64,000 nucleotides of DNA from Anisus vortex. Lineage: Eukaryota; Mollusca; Gastropoda; Planorbidae. Of this stretch, positions 60,701-64,000 are shown in pieces; within the stretch, counting starts at the first letter, position 1, and each line of letters starts with the position of its first letter. The stretch lies in assembly GCA_949126835.1 (NCBI GenBank), contig OX421502.1:35985789-36049788 (forward strand), written 5' to 3'. A program made the position numbers and the translations under genes. A model generated the notes under the pieces. It saw nothing but the letters and a program-made list of their open reading frames with translations, was not told where the DNA came from and did not search any database.

Positions 60701-61886
60701 ATGTTAAACTCAGAATTTCTACTATCTATTAGACACTAGGTTTCAAAATGAGAATACCCATATAGTAAAAAAAAAAAGGTAACGTATCCTTTCGAAAAAG
60801 TGAAGCCGGCTGGTCCAGCGGTTAGTTCACCGGACTGTCAACCAAAACAGGCGCGGGTTCTATCCCTGCCACCGACGGATCCCTGTCGCCCTGCAGGAGT
60901 TTTGGGCCTAGTGGACGTAATAATCTTCTATCTAGAAGGAATGTCTGTAAACTTATAAGAATCAAATTGATCCATAGGGCTGGTGAAGCAGCGTTCACCA
61001 ATTTCTGTGGTTTTGGTATACTAGGAGATTGAGTAAAGGAATCTGAGATGATGAATGCACTATAGAACTCAAAGCTGTGTCTAAGAATTATTGTTGTGCA
61101 AGTTAAACAAGCAAATATGTTATCTTTTATTTTTTTTAATGCTGATATAAGATATATTTTTTTTCCACTTTTACTAGGAATGTCTGATTTTACTTTTGTT
61201 GTCTTCATAACAGATGATGATGTGAAAGTTTTTCCAGAGGATGTTAAGAAAGTTGTGGATTTCATGATTTCATTCTTGGAATCAGCATGTGAAAGCTCAT
61301 CAACACTGTGTACATTAATCCTTCACTATTATGGACTAGAGATAGCCAAGTAAGCAGAGTATAGTCGTAGAATAAGGATTTGCTATACAACACACAGACT
61401 AGTCGGTTTTTATTGCACACTTGAATGGGACAATATTGTATATCAGCAAAATTGTAATAGAGAATATCTATTTCAAATTGACTTATTAAAAAGTAACTCT
61501 CTGGATTATTAAAAAGAAAACACTTTTTTTTAAAGATGCTCTAATAGAAAAATCTTGCATAAGAAAAAAACAACATAACTTTTAAGATGATTGAATAAAC
61601 ATTTTTGTAACAGGCAAATTAAATGAACAAATAAAAATCTTATAACACCTTATGGTCATGCTTTGACATAATTTCTCTACTAATAAAATAGTTTATTTTG
61701 AAAAAATTCAACTAGTTTATATATTGAATAGACTTAATCATTTAATATAGATTCAAAAATGAATTTATTTAATCATTTCAAAGAAAGCTATTTATATAAC
61801 TCAGGCTAAAATTTAATTCTAATGTATATTTTGTTTTCTCCAGGCAGCTGAAGTTAAAAAAATTGCAAAGACTGCTAGAAAAATGA
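45775..61886 (+). CDS. NCDN: NCDN, neurochondrin
   Basis: Cytosolic helical-repeat protein, in vertebrates abundant in neurons and linked to neurite outgrowth and signalling-receptor regulation. Coding exons: 45775-45894, 48426-48525, 49087-49169, 49388-49452, 50115-50260, 50387-50520, 50609-50671, 50903-50978, 51135-51304, 52060-52245, 52510-52628, 53195-53939, 55224-55347, 56410-56499, 59482-59664, 60275-60373, 61214-61349 and 61844-61886. The frame is kept, giving 893 residues (human 729). Family-like blocks: CLEKCLDHFKQASTDNQLFS; DEDQRVVLETIGTSFLSRLF; LVSAVGSDVLRPDLVGSSSL; VARVSVEVYMLLD; and ITKEYRDIWTLAEEIW near the C-terminus. Exon 12 (residues 421-669) carries an acidic Ser/Thr-rich insert of about 130 residues not found in vertebrates. 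Exon 1 uses a weak GTTCGT donor, so its 3' end is less sure. The protein starts at the first ATG after an in-frame stop. An alternative last exon is possible at 62997-63045. Confidence 0.88.
46357..47277. mobile_element. piggyBac-like element, internally deleted
   Basis: Flanked by TTAA at 46353-46356 and 47278-47281. The left end continues CTCTTTAACCAC and the right end on the other strand CTCAATAACACC, matching inverted ends of the CYCWWTAAC kind. At 921 bp it is too short for a full piggyBac. It keeps a minus-strand ORF start typical of that family (see 46761-47003). It lies in NCDN intron 1. Confidence 0.7.
46761..47003 (-). pseudogene. piggyBac transposase N-terminal remnant
   Basis: Eighty-one codons starting MASSSGSRPPRRFTANQPRN, followed by an acidic SGDSEVESYESECLPSDYSS stretch. 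A basic start followed by an acidic Ser/Glu/Asp-rich region is the usual N-terminal of piggyBac transposases. The catalytic DDD core is missing, so the gene is a deletion remnant. Confidence 0.55.
47575..47815 (+). mobile_element. LINE 3' fragment
   Basis: Plus-strand remnant reading AFESVAPVLWNNLPLALKHT followed by a stop and a tail ending in ATAGAAATTGTCATTATTAT, that is, a (TTA)n-like terminus. This is the C-terminal stretch of a non-LTR polymerase with its 3' end. It lies in NCDN intron 1. Confidence 0.7.
48085..48215 (+). repeat. partial SINE-1, plus orientation
   Basis: Contains CAATGTGCGGGCCACACAAT, CTAGTATGCCATG and GTGCTGCTTCACAGAGATCA, the reverse of the right part of the minus-strand copies, ending in AAATTGG. 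The tRNA-like head is missing. It lies in NCDN intron 1. Confidence 0.6.
49963..50097. repeat. 33-bp minisatellite before NCDN exon 5
   Basis: Four copies of a 33-bp unit, TTTTGTGAAACATTGAAATG followed by CTAAATATTTTTG, one copy with an extra T. The array ends 17 bp before the 3' splice site of exon 5 (exon start 50115), and its final TTTTGT runs directly into the pyrimidine tract of that acceptor. Confidence 0.92.
51490..51625 (+). repeat. degraded SINE-1-like sequence
   Basis: Blocks such as CCCATGTCAGGAAGGTTT, GGCAAAGTAAGGGCTGCGAT and GGGTCACACAATC resemble the reverse of SINE-1 bodies elsewhere. It is heavily diverged and lies in NCDN intron 9. Confidence 0.35.
52775..53035 (-). repeat. 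SINE-1 copy
   Basis: Nearly complete copy with GGACCAAATTGGTCATGATG at the plus-strand left edge, GTGAAGCAGCATTCACCAGT, then a B-box-like GGTTTGAATCC on the minus strand near 52978, and the tRNA-like head after that. It lies in NCDN intron 11, antisense to the gene. Confidence 0.82.
54036..54772. mobile_element. hAT-type (Charlie-like) non-autonomous element
   Basis: Ends are CATAGGTTCTCAACC on the left and CATAGGTTCTCAACGGGGGC on the right (opposite strand), the CAYAGGTTCTCAACC-type terminus of Charlie-like hATs. Flanks ATATATAT (54028-54035) and GTATATAT (54773-54780) match at 7 of 8 positions, fitting an old 8-bp duplication. Short GC-rich CACCGCCCCC repeats sit just inside the ends. Non-coding; it lies in NCDN intron 12. 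Confidence 0.82.
56200..56285. repeat. 24-bp repeat pair with piggyBac-like end
   Basis: Two copies of TCGACCATATATGGTGGATT followed by GGCA, each containing the palindrome CCATATATGG. The second copy is followed by TGGAATGAGTTAA; on the other strand this reads TTAACTCATTCCATGCC, close to the ends of the element at 46357-47277. The other end of the putative element was not found, so only this terminus is reported. Confidence 0.4.
57548..57694 (+). pseudogene. truncated THAP-like zinc-finger fragment
   Basis: Forty-eight codons starting MCINGCVINYKNDAK, then KKEHVKLHGFPDSIKDKQQ, then a stop. A C-x3-C near the start, a basic middle and an HxFP-type motif resemble the first half of a THAP domain, the DNA-binding zinc finger found in P-element-type transposases and host proteins. 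The second Cys/His pair is missing. It sits inside the element at 56885-58815. Confidence 0.35.
58106..58320. repeat. two-copy direct repeat of about 100 bp
   Basis: Two adjacent copies, each with CTTATAAACT, TGTAGCGGGAA, GCAATGTTTAAATT and TTTTAAAGTTTTAATT-type blocks and a GTATACG motif. They lie in the element at 56885-58815. Divergence between copies is roughly 10-15 percent by eye. Confidence 0.6.
59850..60200 (+). mobile_element. non-LTR retrotransposon fragment
   Basis: Broken plus-strand frames contain NRAYSTQLTPK, CRHCRYPQKTG and, in another frame, LDHFLLECPKLTYLRHHALP. A Cys/His cluster followed by HFLLECP is typical of the C-terminal end of I/Jockey-type polymerases. Several frameshifts are present. 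It lies in NCDN intron 15. Confidence 0.55.
60800..60962 (+). repeat. tRNA-derived SINE (SINE-2)
   Basis: The head is tRNA-like (GCCGGCTGGTCCAGCGGTTA, then a GGGTTCTATCCC B box). The body has ACGGATCCCTGTCGCC and the tail GACGTAATAATCTTCTATCT, then AGAAGGAATGTCTGTAAACT and ATAAG. The tail is very close to the LINE-A 3' end (32265-32320). It lies in NCDN intron 16 and is followed by a partial SINE-1 (60962-61040). Confidence 0.8.
60962..61040 (-). repeat. partial SINE-1
   Basis: Carries ATCAAATTGATCCATAGGGC, then GTGAAGCAGCGTTCACCAAT, the plus-strand left part of SINE-1. The remainder is missing. It abuts the SINE-2 copy. Confidence 0.6.
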
Positions 61887-62284
61887 AACAAGACTTTGTC
61901 ACCCTGTGGTAACTCTGGTTCTGATTTGTGATTATTGCAGCAATAACATTGCAACTAAACTTGGCCAATGGTTCAGTTTGATTTGGACAAACTCACCTTT
62001 TCCTCTTCAGATGAGCCTTGTAAGGTTAATGCACATTCTACACCTTTCCATGACTTGCAGCACTAATGTATTCAATTTTTTTTCACAAGTAACAATTTAA
62101 AATATTTTTGTTTGTATGTTTTGTATTTTGAAAATCATATTATTATAAGAATTGGATAAGCATGTAATGCAATGGGTTTATTCCTATGTTTTTCTCTATA
62201 AGGACACAATCTTTGTTAGTAAGCAGTTGTGAGTTTATAATTGGTGCGACATGCTTGTAATGGTCTAAAGTAATATAAAGAATC

Positions 62285-62530
62285 CTTCAGACCAAATTGA
62301 TCATACGGCCAGTGAAGCAGCGTTCACCAGTTTCTGTGGCCATGGCATACTAGGTGATTGTGTGGCCAGCACAAAACACAGCCGCATTTACCTTACCACA
62401 ACTAAAGTGAGGTAGCTTGGTAGACTCAAAGACACCCTCCAGACCCTGGAAAAATCCTAGCCTTCACCGGGATTTGAACCCAGGACCTTCCGTACGCCGC
62501 TCGGCCACCATGCCCCTCGGCCACCATGCC
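62285..62530 (-). repeat. SINE-1 copy
   Basis: Nearly complete copy: CCAGTGAAGCAGCGTTCACC on the plus-strand left side, then GACACCCTCCAGACCC and a B-box-like GGTTCAAATCC on the minus strand near 62470. A duplicated CTCGGCCACCATGCCC follows. It lies just downstream of the NCDN stop codon. Confidence 0.82.
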
Positions 62531-62996
62531 CCTCGGTCTAGGTTTGATTAAAAATATCTCTAAGAATAAAATAATTACGTTTAAATAACACTCTAAAAAT
62601 CTTGTGTACAATATGACAAACATAGATATTACAAACTGACTACAGGCATGAATGACTGAATATTAAGCAGTGCTATATCCTTTAGCTAACTACTGAAAAT
62701 CTACCTATATAGCAGGCTTATCATTAGAGCAAAAGTGAATAGACTTTTCTAGCTTGTAAAATACCATTACTATTTTTTCTACAAAATTTGAAATTTCTAG
62801 CAGTATACAAGGGGGCATAACTCTTTACTTCTTTAAATGTTATCTCATGTAAAGCAAGTGTCAGTTTTATTAGATGAAACATAAAACCCCAAAATATGTT
62901 GTAGATTTTGTTTTCTCCGCAACATTTAAACATGTTTCTGGTCAGCTCGTCCACCTCCCTCCACTCTGACCTTTCTGTTCATTTGTTTTCCTCCAG

Positions 62997-63045
62997 GCCT
63001 GGCTGCCAAGCTGTTGTTGATCTTCTATCTCTAAATCTGGTATAG
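62997..63045 (+). CDS. NCDN: possible alternative last exon of NCDN
   Basis: After a good acceptor (TTTTCCTCCAG) this stretch can join the end of exon 17 (61349, phase 2) in frame. It would encode KPGCQAVVDLLSLNLV and then stop, in place of the 14 residues encoded by 61844-61886. Neither tail resembles the vertebrate C-terminus, so sequence alone does not choose between them. Confidence 0.25.
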
Positions 63046-63214
63046 AGTCTGGGGTCTTGCTTATTAGTCGTTGATAACTTTTTACACATTGTCGTAAATC
63101 ACTCTACGTCTTGTGTGGCAAAATTTTTAACTGTTTTTTATAGTGATAAAATTTCTCAGTGTCAAGTTTTAATTTAGGAGGCTTTGGCTGTTGACGTTTG
63201 ATCTTATCTTTGAA

Positions 63215-63500
63215 TACAGAGACACTCCTTCTTTAAAAGAAGCTATTTGTATCTTCTCTTATCTTGTTCAAGTCTAGTCTTGCACTTGGGTATGACGTAT
63301 TTATTAAGACTTTAAAAAATTCTTAATACATGTCTTCATAAATGATAAGTTGATGCTGATTATTTTTCTGGCTAGTTTAGGCAACCCATTCCAAGCAAAG
63401 ATGTCACTATTGTAAGAATGAGAACTTGTATGAATTTGTACTTGCTAATGAGAAACGTAGTTTTTCTAAGCACATATTCAACTTCTGTATTTTTATGTTA
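63215..63500 (-). mobile_element. LINE-A 3' fragment
   Basis: Minus-strand copy: a GGAGTGTCTCTG-type tail near 63225, AAGACTAGACTTGAACAAGA near 63270, and the coding remnant FAWNGLPKLA-like near 63375-63410 (GGCAACCCATTCCAAGC on the plus strand). Strongly diverged. Confidence 0.5.
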
Positions 63501-64000
63501 GAATTGAATACTTTACTTATTTAAACTTATTATATAATTGTTTGCTTTTTAATATTCTTTCCTAAAAATATTTCTACATTTTTCTAATGGTATTATTCCG
63601 GTTTCTGTTAGGTGTGAATATAAAATTTTAATTAGAGATCTTTTCTGTTTTTGTTATAGTTTCAAAAAATATTATTTTTTTACAGTAGATGTGCTCTGAT
63701 AGAAACTTATTATTATTAAAATGGAAATTTAAGAACAAACCATCAAGATTAAATCATGAATAAATATATCCAAATATAATGGACAATGCATAATATATAT
63801 GTAAATATTATATATATATATTATATTATTTTGACCAGATGCCAAAAAAAAGTTGAATATAATTGTTGTGTAATTTAACAGTCCTTGTTAAATTTCCATT
63901 TGCCAAAGTATCTCTTTGATTTATGTAAATTCGGATCTGTGTTTATGTTATTAAACAAACCATTTATGCTCAATGTTAAAGTTGTTATGACCAAGATTTT
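63500..64000. other. AT-rich spacer, no gene seen
   Basis: Low-complexity AT-rich sequence with a TATATA microsatellite near 63800. No exon, repeat family or regulatory site could be assigned. Confidence 0.5.

Noticed and set aside
60800..60880. tRNA gene
   Set aside because: The head has A- and B-box-like motifs but is fused to a SINE body and shares its tail with a LINE; it does not fold as a clean tRNA. The same applies to the SINE-1 heads near 4400, 22680, 53000 and 62490.

Overview
The window is nuclear DNA of an invertebrate animal. It is AT-rich, its genes are split into many short exons with GT..AG introns, and the long introns and spacers are full of transposon debris. The protein families and the abundance of the palindrome TAGGCCTA in the spacers suggest a mollusc, perhaps a gastropod; that placement is an inference. 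No prokaryotic, organellar or viral gene was recognised.

Five protein-coding genes can be assembled exon by exon, with the reading frame kept across every junction. In order: MSL3, a chromo-barrel/MRG subunit of a histone H4 acetyltransferase complex (minus, 12 coding exons, 3298-12204); DCTD, dCMP deaminase (plus, 4 coding exons, 14220-18467), here with a long C-terminal tail ending in a predicted membrane helix; IGHMBP2, a UPF1-like SF1 helicase (minus, 13 coding exons, 21774-33347), here without the usual R3H and AN1 domains; COMMD5 (plus, 6 coding exons, 39449-42760); and NCDN, neurochondrin (plus, 18 coding exons, 45775-61886). MSL3 and DCTD are head to head, with about 2 kb between start codons. 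DCTD and IGHMBP2 are tail to tail. COMMD5 and NCDN run in tandem. The genes are unrelated in function and form no pathway.

The rest is mostly mobile DNA. Six short elements carry 8-bp target duplications and inverted ends of hAT type. A 3.04-kb transposon has 30-bp perfect inverted ends, a 3-bp duplication and a broken transposase. There is a piggyBac-like TTAA element, a MULE transposase fossil, and a family of at least three Helitrons, one sitting inside the 3-kb transposon. Two LINE families are present as 3' fragments, and two tRNA-derived SINE families as full or partial copies. One SINE family appears to share its 3' tail with one of the LINEs. Several insertions are nested and can be put in order of age.

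The most unusual structures are three minisatellites at splice junctions: a 48-bp repeat over the 3' splice site of MSL3 exon 7, an 81-bp repeat over the 5' splice site of COMMD5 exon 4, and a 33-bp repeat ending 17 bp before NCDN exon 5. The first two have unit lengths divisible by three, stay open in the coding frame and copy the splice site with each unit. The other leads are the membrane-tailed dCMP deaminase, the helicase-only IGHMBP2, and Helitrons that carry different central minisatellites.
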